A DNA stretch of 64,000 bases from Thalassospira profundimaris WP0211. Lineage in GTDB: Bacteria; Pseudomonadota; Alphaproteobacteria; Rhodospirillales; Thalassospiraceae. Where the stretch lies: assembly GCF_000300275.1 (NCBI RefSeq), contig NZ_AMRN01000007.1, forward strand, positions 186,001 through 250,000, in the 5' to 3' direction. Of this stretch, positions 40,095-47,081 are shown piece by piece. The notes beneath the pieces were generated by a model. The model did no database searches. It was not told the origin of the DNA and saw only the letters and a program-made list of their open reading frames with translations. Made by a program: the position numbers and the translations under genes. Every line of letters starts with the position of its first letter. The stretch's first letter is position 1.

Positions 40095-41193
40095 GCCTCA
40101 TGAACAATTTCTGGTTGGTCGCAAACTTGGCCGACACGTTTGCGCCGTGGTGCCGCAAAGTGTACTCCACATCGAGCGTCAGCTGGCGAAAAACGGCCGT
40201 TAAATCTAATCCGCTAATCGTGTCGGGAGGTTCTGCGATTTCAACTCGGTGGCCAACACGCTTCCACCACTCCTCATCTAAGTTGGCGACGCCAACATAG
40301 TGGTCCTGACTATCGGTCCATTCCCTACTAAGAAGAATGTTGATTGCTGCTTGCTCAACCTGACTCTTGGAAATCGGTGTAGATGTAAGTGCTTCAATCT
40401 TTTCCGTCAGACCCTGCCTGTGGATGCGCGTGCGTGATACCGGAAAAGCGCTATTTATGACGTTGGCTCTCGCGGCTGCCACATCCTTCGGCGTTCCCTT
40501 TCGAGGCCCGAAAGGGCCGCTCTTTCGTTTTGTATGCCGAACGATATCGAAAAACCAGTGATCCGGGTTCTCCTCCTCGGTCTGAATCGTCAGCCCAAAT
40601 TTGACAAAGCTAAGAGCACCCTCGAGCGGCTTGATAGTGTCGAACTGCGGCACGCCAGCGACGAATTTTGCTGTCGCAAACCCTACCTTAATCGGAGCAA
40701 TTTTGGACTTCAGGTTGTCTTTCCATTCGAAAAGCATGGGGTTGGTCGTGTCAATACTCTTGATCCAGGTCGCACCTGAAAAAATTGGTTCGACCAAGGC
40801 ACTATCCTTGACCATACGCATCATCATGCGGGCGTAGTTGGGCTGCATACCCAGTAGGTAGCCGCCATCATTTTTTAGGACGATGTCGATGTCCACGGAG
40901 TCGCCGTCGTCGGCGCAGCCCCACGATTCCAGACATTTGGTAGCGGCACGCAGCTCACCCTCCAGCTCGGCCACGAAAGTTAGGCGCGGGATCGGAGCCG
41001 GATAACCCCCGGCTCTATCAAATCCATACGCACAGCCAACGACGTTGGCCGTCGTCATGTGATTATTCAGGTCAACACTTGAGGTGCTGGCGTACATTAC
41101 GCGCTGAAGAAAGCCGAAATCAAAACCACGGGCGGCTGAGCTCCTTGACAATGACTTCTGTTTCTTTTTCCTATTTCTCTTTTTCTTTCTCAT
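40081..41193 (-). CDS. Unknown 370-residue protein, partner of the STAND gene
   Basis: I do not recognise this protein. It has 370 residues. The first 18 are extremely basic (RKKKRNRKKKQK), which suggests nucleic-acid or membrane-surface binding. The remainder looks like a folded soluble mixed alpha/beta protein with no signal peptide, membrane segment, P-loop or familiar catalytic motif. Notable segments are DDGDSVDIDIVLKNDGGYLL, HWFFDIVRHTKRKSGPFGPR and the C-terminal LTLDVEYTLRHHG. No clear ribosome-binding site precedes the ATG at 41193, and a start at Met33 is possible. It precedes the DUF4062-STAND gene and overlaps it by 14 bp, so it probably supplies a partner, trigger or target function for it. 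Confidence 0.7.
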   Translation of the reverse strand: MRKKKRNRKKKQKSLSRSSAARGFDFGFLQRVMYASTSSVDLNNHMTTANVVGCAYGFDRAGGYPAPIPRLTFVAELEGELRAATKCLESWGCADDGDSVDIDIVLKNDGGYLLGMQPNYARMMMRMVKDSALVEPIFSGATWIKSIDTTNPMLFEWKDNLKSKIAPIKVGFATAKFVAGVPQFDTIKPLEGALSFVKFGLTIQTEEENPDHWFFDIVRHTKRKSGPFGPRKGTPKDVAAARANVINSAFPVSRTRIHRQGLTEKIEALTSTPISKSQVEQAAINILLSREWTDSQDHYVGVANLDEEWWKRVGHRVEIAEPPDTISGLDLTAVFRQLTLDVEYTLRHHGANVSAKFATNQKLFMRLGYG

Positions 41194-41352
41194 TTTGGAG
41201 AACTCTAACTAAAAAAACGAGGACTTCTCAGCAACCTATCATTTAATTCCAATATTCGCGTGATCATGTTGGCGCTACCTAGACTCTCCTCTGTGTATTA
41301 CGGTTCGAGTCAATTTGAAGCAGTCAACCTGAGAGGCACATCCGACTATTCT

Positions 41353-41387
41353 CGGACAGGGCTATGGCAAAAGCATAGCTCTGTCTG
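41353..41387. repeat. Strong hairpin upstream of the accessory operon
   Basis: ACAGGGCTATG (41356-41366) pairs with CATAGCTCTGT (41374-41384) with one G-T wobble and a 7-nt loop GCAAAAG. Flanking bases extend it to about 14 bp. No T-run follows on either strand, so it is not a plain terminator. It could fold in a leader RNA or small RNA. Confidence 0.5.
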
Positions 41388-41424
41388 CAACCACCGGTCA
41401 TCCACCCTCACGCAATGAAAGGCT

Positions 41425-41507
41425 ATCACACGCAAGAAAACCATTGCACCGTGATTGTTTGTGGCAGGTCGGATGAACACACTTCCATTCGCGCTATAGC
41501 GTGTGAT
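41425..41507. repeat. 83-bp segment bounded by 9-bp inverted repeats
   Basis: ATCACACGC (41425-41433) and GCGTGTGAT (41499-41507) are perfect reverse complements 65 bp apart. The right arm abuts the palindrome GCTATAGC (41493-41500). It may be a small RNA fold or a remnant mobile element. Evidence is limited to the repeat. Confidence 0.4.
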
Positions 41508-41585
41508 CGGCAGCATGAGCGAACCTAACTAAACTTGTGCCCCATCTCATCGAGAAACATCAACTAAGAACCAACGCTCCAAAAG

Positions 41586-41611
41586 CAAAAAAGGCCCGTT
41601 TAACCGGACCT
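41586..41611 (-). terminator. Terminator after the deacetylase gene
   Basis: AGGCCCG (41592-41598) pairs with CGGACCT (41605-41611) with one wobble pair around a 6-nt loop. TTTTTTGC follows on the minus strand. It lies 75 bp beyond the deacetylase stop and marks the right limit of the island. Confidence 0.75.
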
Positions 41612-41685
41612 TTCTCGATTTATGCGTCACAGAGTCTAAAGTTATGTGTCGCGTTTCCAGCTTTATGCTTCAATTCACATTACCC

Positions 41686-42909
41686 CTAACCTGTCACACT
41701 CCGCATCGACCGGCGCAGGACATCGGTAATCGGCACCAGCACAAAGCCCTTGGCCTGAATTTCGGGGATCCATTTGTGAAGCGCCCCGATTGTAAGATCG
41801 CGCGGATGCCCGATTGCAATGGCAAAGCCCTGTTTGCGGGCGACATTTTCGGTACGGGCCAACATATCGGCGATCTTGGCCGCATCATCGGCATCATCAA
41901 TAAAGATATCACGCGTAATTGCCGGGACGCCAAAGCTGCTGGCCGTTGAATAGCCGACCGAGTCTGCGCTGGTCCGGCTATCAAGGAACATCAGGCCGCG
42001 TGACTTCATGACTTCCATGACAACACGCATGCGTTCGGGATCGGCGGTAAATTTGCTGCCCATGTGATTGTTCACACCGACATAGCCATCAAACCGATCC
42101 AGCATCCAGGACATCTCGTTCAGGATAGTCTGGCGGTCATAGCTTGCCAGCAACGCATGCGGCCCCGGATCAACCGATGCGGATGACGGCTCCATCGGCA
42201 TATGCAACATCACTTCATGACCGGCCTTACGCGCGGCATTGACCTGCGCCTGCAAATCACGGGCATAGGGCAGATAGGAAATCGTGATTGGCCCCGGCAG
42301 ATCGACCGTCTTGGCGGTGCGCGGCTGATCAAGGCCGGCATCATCAATCACAATCGCAATCACCGGTTTGTCACCAGTGTCCTGTGTCAGCGCGGCATAT
42401 TTCTGCCACGGCTGATTTGTCGGGCCAACGGTTGCAACCGGAACATCATTGCCACTGTCGCCAGGAAGGATATCCCCACCCTGGTCCGGTTTGCGTGCGG
42501 CCGGTGCCGGCACAAAGTCCGTCAGTCCCTGCCCGCCTTGCCCGGTGGATCGGGTGGTTTCATTGTTTTCGCCGACCAGATATCCGGTGCGTCCACGCTC
42601 GGATACGTTGGCATTTTCCGAAAGCTTGTAATCCTTGCGAAGCTTCGGGGTCGGTTCCGGCTCGGCCAGGGCATAATTCGGTGCGCCTTGATCCGCTGCG
42701 CGGCCAAATTCATCCGACGCACGATCAAGTTCAAGCATGCTGCCAACCGCAATAATGGCCGACAGCGTACCCGCAACAAAGGCCCCGCCCAGCATCAGGC
42801 GACCAATGCCACCCGATTTCTTTTTCGGGGCGGTCTTTTTACGAGTGGATTTCTTGGGTGCCGCCTTCTTACGTTTGGCGGTCGGTGCCCGGGTTGCCCG
42901 GCGTGCCAC
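41686..42909 (-). CDS. Divergent polysaccharide deacetylase (YibQ-like)
   Basis: A 407-residue protein of the divergent polysaccharide deacetylase family (Polysacc_deac_2). The N-terminus is very rich in Lys, Arg and Ala (about 1-32), followed by one membrane anchor (about 37-57), a low-complexity periplasmic linker (about 60-180), and the NodB-like barrel (about 182-400). IAIVIDDAGLD holds the first Asp pair, HEVMLHMPMEP and GVNNHMGSKFT further metal-site-like residues, and GFAIAIGHPRDLTIGAL the last motif. Related genes lie beside cell-envelope peptidases. It is divergent from trpG across 271 bp. Confidence 0.88.
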   Translation of the reverse strand: MARRATRAPTAKRKKAAPKKSTRKKTAPKKKSGGIGRLMLGGAFVAGTLSAIIAVGSMLELDRASDEFGRAADQGAPNYALAEPEPTPKLRKDYKLSENANVSERGRTGYLVGENNETTRSTGQGGQGLTDFVPAPAARKPDQGGDILPGDSGNDVPVATVGPTNQPWQKYAALTQDTGDKPVIAIVIDDAGLDQPRTAKTVDLPGPITISYLPYARDLQAQVNAARKAGHEVMLHMPMEPSSASVDPGPHALLASYDRQTILNEMSWMLDRFDGYVGVNNHMGSKFTADPERMRVVMEVMKSRGLMFLDSRTSADSVGYSTASSFGVPAITRDIFIDDADDAAKIADMLARTENVARKQGFAIAIGHPRDLTIGALHKWIPEIQAKGFVLVPITDVLRRSMRSVTG

Positions 42910-43180
42910 GCTGTGGTCTCCAGTATTCGTTTGTTGGGATGCTCGTAGCGGCTGTTTCGTTCACTGAACGACCGCTTCCCATGTTGTGATTATACACCGA
43001 TCAAGTCGGTTTGTGTTTTCACGTTTTTAAAACGGTTCTGGTTAGCGCACGGTTAAAAGATCGTAACCATCTTCACCAATGCCATCAAATAGCGAAAAAA
43101 GCCTTGCTCTGCTTCTGCTTGACGTAGCGACAAGGGCGTTTATTCTCTGGCAACTTTAATGTGCACAGGCCTTTCCTCCG

Positions 43181-43753
43181 ATGTATCTCCTCATCGACAA
43201 TTACGACAGTTTCACATTCAATCTGTGGCACTATCTGCGCGAACTCGGCCCGGAGGTCGAAGTGCGCCGCAATGATGAGATTACCGTGGATGCGGCCATG
43301 GCGCTCAATCCCGAAGGCATTGTGATTTCGCCCGGTCCTTGCGATCCGGAACGGGCCGGTATCTGCCTTGATCTGATCAAGGCCGCCGCAGGCAAGGTCA
43401 AATTGCTTGGCGTCTGTCTTGGTCATCAATCTATCGGTCAGGCCTTTGGCGGCAAGGTGATCCGTGCGCCCGAATGCATGCATGGCAAGACCGATGCGAT
43501 GAAGCATTCCGGCACCAGCGTTTTTAAAGGCCTTCCCAGCCCGTTCGAAGCCACCCGCTATCACTCGCTGGTGATTGAACGCGAAACTTTGCCCGACAGC
43601 CTTGAAATAACGGCCGAAAGCGGAGATGGTCTTATTATGGGCGTGCGTCACAAAACCCATCAAATTCATGGTGTCCAGTTCCATCCCGAAAGCATCGCTT
43701 CGGAACATGGCCACGCCCTGCTTAAAAACTTTATCGACTATACCGGTGCTTAG
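43181..43753 (+). CDS. trpG: Anthranilate synthase component II (glutamine amidotransferase)
   Basis: Supplies ammonia from glutamine to TrpE. It has 190 residues. The class I triad is visible: nucleophile Cys79 in [16 protein letters not shown] and the His/Glu pair in GVQFHPESI. The N-terminal [19 protein letters not shown] is typical of TrpG/PabA, so a dual role in p-aminobenzoate synthesis is possible. It heads the trpGDC-moaC unit. The 271 bp upstream are shared with the divergent deacetylase gene. Confidence 0.96.
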   Translation: MYLLIDNYDSFTFNLWHYLRELGPEVEVRRNDEITVDAAMALNPEGIVISPGPCDPERAGICLDLIKAAAGKVKLLGVCLGHQSIGQAFGGKVIRAPECMHGKTDAMKHSGTSVFKGLPSPFEATRYHSLVIERETLPDSLEITAESGDGLIMGVRHKTHQIHGVQFHPESIASEHGHALLKNFIDYTGA

Positions 43754-43797
43754 GCCCATGCCGAACCCGCACCGGACCGCAAACCAAGGAAGACCCG

Positions 43798-44832
43798 ATG
43801 TCGACTGATCATGATCTGAAGCCAATTCTGGCCAAAGTCGCAGATGGCGAAAAACTGACCGAAAGCGCGGCGGAGGCGGCCTTTAATGTGCTGATGTCGG
43901 GTCAGGCGACACCATCGCAGATGGGGGCTTTTCTGATGGGCTTGCGCATTCGTGGCGAAACCGTTGATGAAATCACCGGTGCCGCCCGTGTCATGCGCGA
44001 AAAGGCAACCGGCATCATTGCCCCGGAAAATGCGGTCGATACCTGCGGCACCGGTGGTGATGGCAGTGGCACCTATAATATCTCGACCGGGGCTGCGATT
44101 GTGGCGGCCGCCGCGGGTGCCACCGTTGCCAAGCACGGCAACCGCGCCGCTTCGTCCAAATCCGGGTCTGCCGATGTTTTGATGGCGCTTGGTGTTAATC
44201 TTGACGCCGATATGAAGCTTCTGGAAAAGGCGCTTCGTGACATCAATCTTTGCTTCATGATGGCGACCCGTCACCATTCCGCGATGCGTCACGTCATGCC
44301 GACCCGCGTTGAAATGGGCACGCGCACCATCTTTAACCTGCTGGGACCGCTGGCCAACCCGGCCAAGACCAAACGTCAGGTTCTTGGCGTTTTTGCCAAA
44401 CAGTGGGTCGAACCGATTGCCAATGTGCTCAACCGTCTGGGATCGGTGCATGCATGGGTTGTTCATGGCCACAGCGGTCTTGATGAAATCTCGACCACCG
44501 GCCCGACCTATGTTGCCGAGGTCAAGAACGGCAAGGTCACCACATTTGAAATCAGCCCAAGTGATTTTGGGCTCGAAACCGTAACGCTTGATGACCTCAA
44601 GGGTGGTGATGCCGATGTCAATGCCAGGGCGATTACCGACCTTCTGGCGGCCAAGAAAAGCCCGTACCGCGACATCGTTCTGATGAATGCGGGTGCGGCA
44701 CTAGTGGTCACCGGCATTGCCAGCGATCTGGCCGACGGCATCAAAAAGGCTGCAGACGCCATTGATAGCGGCAAGGCTGCCGAAACCCTGCAAGGGCTTG
44801 TGAAGATTACCAACGAAGGAACCCCGGCGTGA
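43798..44832 (+). CDS. trpD: Anthranilate phosphoribosyltransferase
   Basis: Transfers the phosphoribosyl group of PRPP to anthranilate. The protein has 344 residues. The PRPP and metal site is in [20 protein letters not shown], followed by [21 protein letters not shown], the anthranilate contact region [19 protein letters not shown], and [10 protein letters not shown]. The stop overlaps the trpC start by 4 bp, so translation is coupled. Confidence 0.97.
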   Translation: MSTDHDLKPILAKVADGEKLTESAAEAAFNVLMSGQATPSQMGAFLMGLRIRGETVDEITGAARVMREKATGIIAPENAVDTCGTGGDGSGTYNISTGAAIVAAAAGATVAKHGNRAASSKSGSADVLMALGVNLDADMKLLEKALRDINLCFMMATRHHSAMRHVMPTRVEMGTRTIFNLLGPLANPAKTKRQVLGVFAKQWVEPIANVLNRLGSVHAWVVHGHSGLDEISTTGPTYVAEVKNGKVTTFEISPSDFGLETVTLDDLKGGDADVNARAITDLLAAKKSPYRDIVLMNAGAALVVTGIASDLADGIKKAADAIDSGKAAETLQGLVKITNEGTPA

Positions 44833-45626
44833 GCGACGTACTAGCCAAAATCTGCAACGACAAACGCGATCACGTTGCGGCCTGCAAGGCGCGCAAGACG
44901 CTTGCCACCCTCGAGGCCGAGGCAAAGGCACAATCCGCCCCGCGTGGTTTTATCAGAGCACTTGAAACCAGTGTTGCCGATGGCCGTTATGGTCTGATTG
45001 CTGAAATCAAAAAGGCATCCCCCTCGAAGGGACTGATCCGCCCGGACTTCAATCCGCCGGAACTTGCCAAGGCCTACAAGGCCGGCGGGGCAAGCTGCCT
45101 GTCGGTTCTGACCGACATCCCCTATTTCCAGGGCGATGACAGCTATCTGGTCGCGGCCCGGGCCGCAGTCGATCTTCCGGCCCTTCGCAAGGACTTCATG
45201 GTCGATCCTTATCAGATTACCGAGGCACGTGCGCTTGGCGCGGATTGCATCCTTCTGATCATGGCAGCCCTTGAAGACAGCTTGGCTTCTGAGCTTGAAG
45301 ATGCCGCGCACAGCCTTGGCATGGATGTCCTGATCGAGGTGCACAACGCCCCGGAACTCGAACGTGCGCTCAAGCTCAAATCGCGTTTGCTGGGGATTAA
45401 TAACCGCAACCTCAAAACCATGGAAATCTCGCTCACCACGACCGAGGAACTGGCAAGCATGGTCGGCGATGATCGGTTGCTGGTGGCTGAAAGCGGCCTG
45501 TTTACCCCTGATGACCTTGCCCGTATGGCAAAGGTCGGTGCGCAATGCTTCCTGATCGGCGAAAGCCTGATGCGCCAGGACGACGTCGCAACCGCCACCC
45601 GCAACCTGCTCGGCCTTGCGGCCTGA
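44829..45626 (+). CDS. trpC: Indole-3-glycerol-phosphate synthase
   Basis: Closes the indole ring to give indole-3-glycerol phosphate. The protein has 265 residues and starts with a GTG inside the trpD stop. Active-site segments are [50 protein letters not shown] and [11 protein letters not shown]. It is not fused to TrpF. trpF, trpB and trpA are not in the window. Confidence 0.97.
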   Translation: MSDVLAKICNDKRDHVAACKARKTLATLEAEAKAQSAPRGFIRALETSVADGRYGLIAEIKKASPSKGLIRPDFNPPELAKAYKAGGASCLSVLTDIPYFQGDDSYLVAARAAVDLPALRKDFMVDPYQITEARALGADCILLIMAALEDSLASELEDAAHSLGMDVLIEVHNAPELERALKLKSRLLGINNRNLKTMEISLTTTEELASMVGDDRLLVAESGLFTPDDLARMAKVGAQCFLIGESLMRQDDVATATRNLLGLAA

Positions 45627-45645
45627 TCAATACTGGACAGAACCA

Positions 45646-46125
45646 ATGGCAGACAAGCTTTCCCATATTGATGCCGGTGGCAACGCGGTGATGGTCGATA
45701 TTTCGGCCAAGGCAGAAACTGCGCGCACCGCGATTGCCAAGGCACGGGTTCTGATGTCTTCCGAAACGGCAAAGCTGATTGCCGCACGCGGCCATAAAAA
45801 GGGTGATGTTCTTGGCATTGCCCAGCTTGCCGGGATCATGGGGGCGAAAAAGACCCCCGATCTGATCCCGCTCTGTCATCCCCTGCCCCTGACCTCGGTC
45901 ACCGTCGATCTGGAACTGGCCGAGGGTGTCGATGCGGTCGATATCACCGCCACCTGCAAGACAACCGGCAAGACCGGTGTCGAGATGGAAGCCCTGACTG
46001 CTGCCTCGGTCGCAGCACTGACGGTTTTTGACATGTGTAAGGCGGTTGATAAAAGTATGAGGATTACCGATTTGCGGGTCACCCGAAAAGAAGGTGGCAA
46101 GTCGGGCACCTTCATCGCGGACTAG
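45646..46125 (+). CDS. moaC: Cyclic pyranopterin monophosphate synthase
   Basis: Second enzyme of molybdenum-cofactor synthesis, forming cPMP. It has 159 residues from the ATG at 45646, which follows GGACAG by 6 bp. Signature blocks are [28 protein letters not shown] and [23 protein letters not shown], with active-site His and Asp/Lys residues (VDKSMRI). In related genomes moeA commonly follows; here lexA comes next. Confidence 0.97.
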   Translation: MADKLSHIDAGGNAVMVDISAKAETARTAIAKARVLMSSETAKLIAARGHKKGDVLGIAQLAGIMGAKKTPDLIPLCHPLPLTSVTVDLELAEGVDAVDITATCKTTGKTGVEMEALTAASVAALTVFDMCKAVDKSMRITDLRVTRKEGGKSGTFIAD

Positions 46126-46214
46126 CTTCCTGTCCCTTCAGGTCGCCTACTATTCATATTTTTTGAAGGATCACGGTGATTATTCGGTTTTTCCGTCAAA
46201 TCGCACAGAGCCGC

Positions 46215-46243
46215 TTGACCCGCGAAAAGAACTAAAGTAGAAC
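46215..46243 (+). promoter_or_regulatory. lexA promoter with overlapping LexA box
   Basis: TTGACC (46215-46220) and TAGAAC (46238-46243) are spaced by 17 bp. GAAC-N7-GAAC at 46229-46243, the reverse complement of the alphaproteobacterial GTTC-N7-GTTC LexA box, overlaps the -10 element. This predicts autorepression of lexA, lifted by DNA damage. Confidence 0.75.
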
Positions 46244-46287
46244 ATCTATGTATCCTTTTTGTTCTTTTTACAGGTTCGGGAAATATC

Positions 46288-46995
46288 ATGCTGACGCGCA
46301 AGCAATATGAGTTGCTGGTCTATATAGACAATTACCTTCGCGATCACGGGATTTCGCCCTCTTTCGATGAAATGAAAGAGGCCCTGAACCTTAAATCCAA
46401 ATCCGGCATTCACCGCCTGATCACAGGCCTTGAGGAACGCGGCTTTATCCGCCGCCTTGCGCACCGTGCACGCGCGCTTGAGGTCGTCAGACTTCCGGAA
46501 AACAGCGATGATGACGCCCCGGAAACGCCAAACAATGTGACCTCGCTTGCCAGTGTGCGAAAGGCCGCGCATCGGCCAACCACGGTGCCAACCGCCTTCT
46601 CGGAAGCCGGAGAATCCGTTGGTTTGCCGCTCTATGGCCGGATTGCGGCCGGTACACCGATCGAGGCCCTTCGCGATCAAACGACCATGGTACAGGTCCC
46701 GGCCGCCCTGCTTGGTGCCGGTGATCACTATGCCCTTGAAGTATCGGGGGATTCGATGATTGATGCTGGCATTCTTGATGGTGACACGGTCCTGATCCAG
46801 CGCTGCGAACAGGCCCATGACGGTACCATCGTGGTGGCACTCGTCGATGACAGCGAAGCCACCCTGAAACGCCTGAAACGTGGGCGTGGTGAAGTTCTGC
46901 TGGAACCGGCCAATGCGCGCTATGAAACCCGCGCCCTGTCGCCAGATCGTGTGCGCATTCAGGGCCGTCTGGTCGGGTTGCTGCGTCAGTACTGA
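46288..46995 (+). CDS. lexA: LexA repressor
   Basis: SOS-response repressor, 235 residues. The N-terminal winged HTH (about 1-65) includes [20 protein letters not shown] and [20 protein letters not shown]. After a linker of about 40 residues the S24 domain follows, with the self-cleavage site Ala121-Gly122 in [12 protein letters not shown] and the catalytic dyad Ser156 ([10 protein letters not shown]) and Lys194 (EATLKRL). An overlapping LexA box upstream indicates autoregulation. Confidence 0.97.
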   Translation: MLTRKQYELLVYIDNYLRDHGISPSFDEMKEALNLKSKSGIHRLITGLEERGFIRRLAHRARALEVVRLPENSDDDAPETPNNVTSLASVRKAAHRPTTVPTAFSEAGESVGLPLYGRIAAGTPIEALRDQTTMVQVPAALLGAGDHYALEVSGDSMIDAGILDGDTVLIQRCEQAHDGTIVVALVDDSEATLKRLKRGRGEVLLEPANARYETRALSPDRVRIQGRLVGLLRQY

Positions 46996-47013
46996 TTGAT
47001 TGCGCGACGTTAC

Positions 47014-47054
47014 AAACAAAAACGCCCGGTGCACACGCCCGGGCGTTTTTGTTT
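47014..47054. terminator. Bidirectional terminator between lexA and comEC
   Basis: AAACAAAAACGCCC (47014-47027) pairs perfectly with GGGCGTTTTTGTTT (47041-47054). Two more G-C pairs close a 9-nt loop. The A- and T-tracts serve both convergent genes. Confidence 0.93.
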
Positions 47055-47081
47055 TCTGCTATTTTGAGTGAGATCAGGTTC

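Larger units (their letters stand above)
41194..41585. other. Non-coding region upstream of the accessory operon
   Basis: About 390 bp between the unknown gene's start and the deacetylase terminator, AT-richer than the core genes. It must contain the operon promoter. It also holds a strong hairpin (41353-41387) and an inverted repeat (41425-41507). I see no gene, direct-repeat att pair or tRNA. Confidence 0.5.

Noticed and set aside
36516-41590. Direct repeats or a tRNA att site flanking the accessory island
   Set aside because: I looked for matching sequences at both edges and found none beyond A-rich terminator tracts. No integrase or tRNA gene is present, so the insertion mechanism is unknown.
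46261-46277. Second GTTC...GTTC pair upstream of lexA
   Set aside because: The half-sites are separated by nine bases, not seven, so it does not fit the LexA box spacing.
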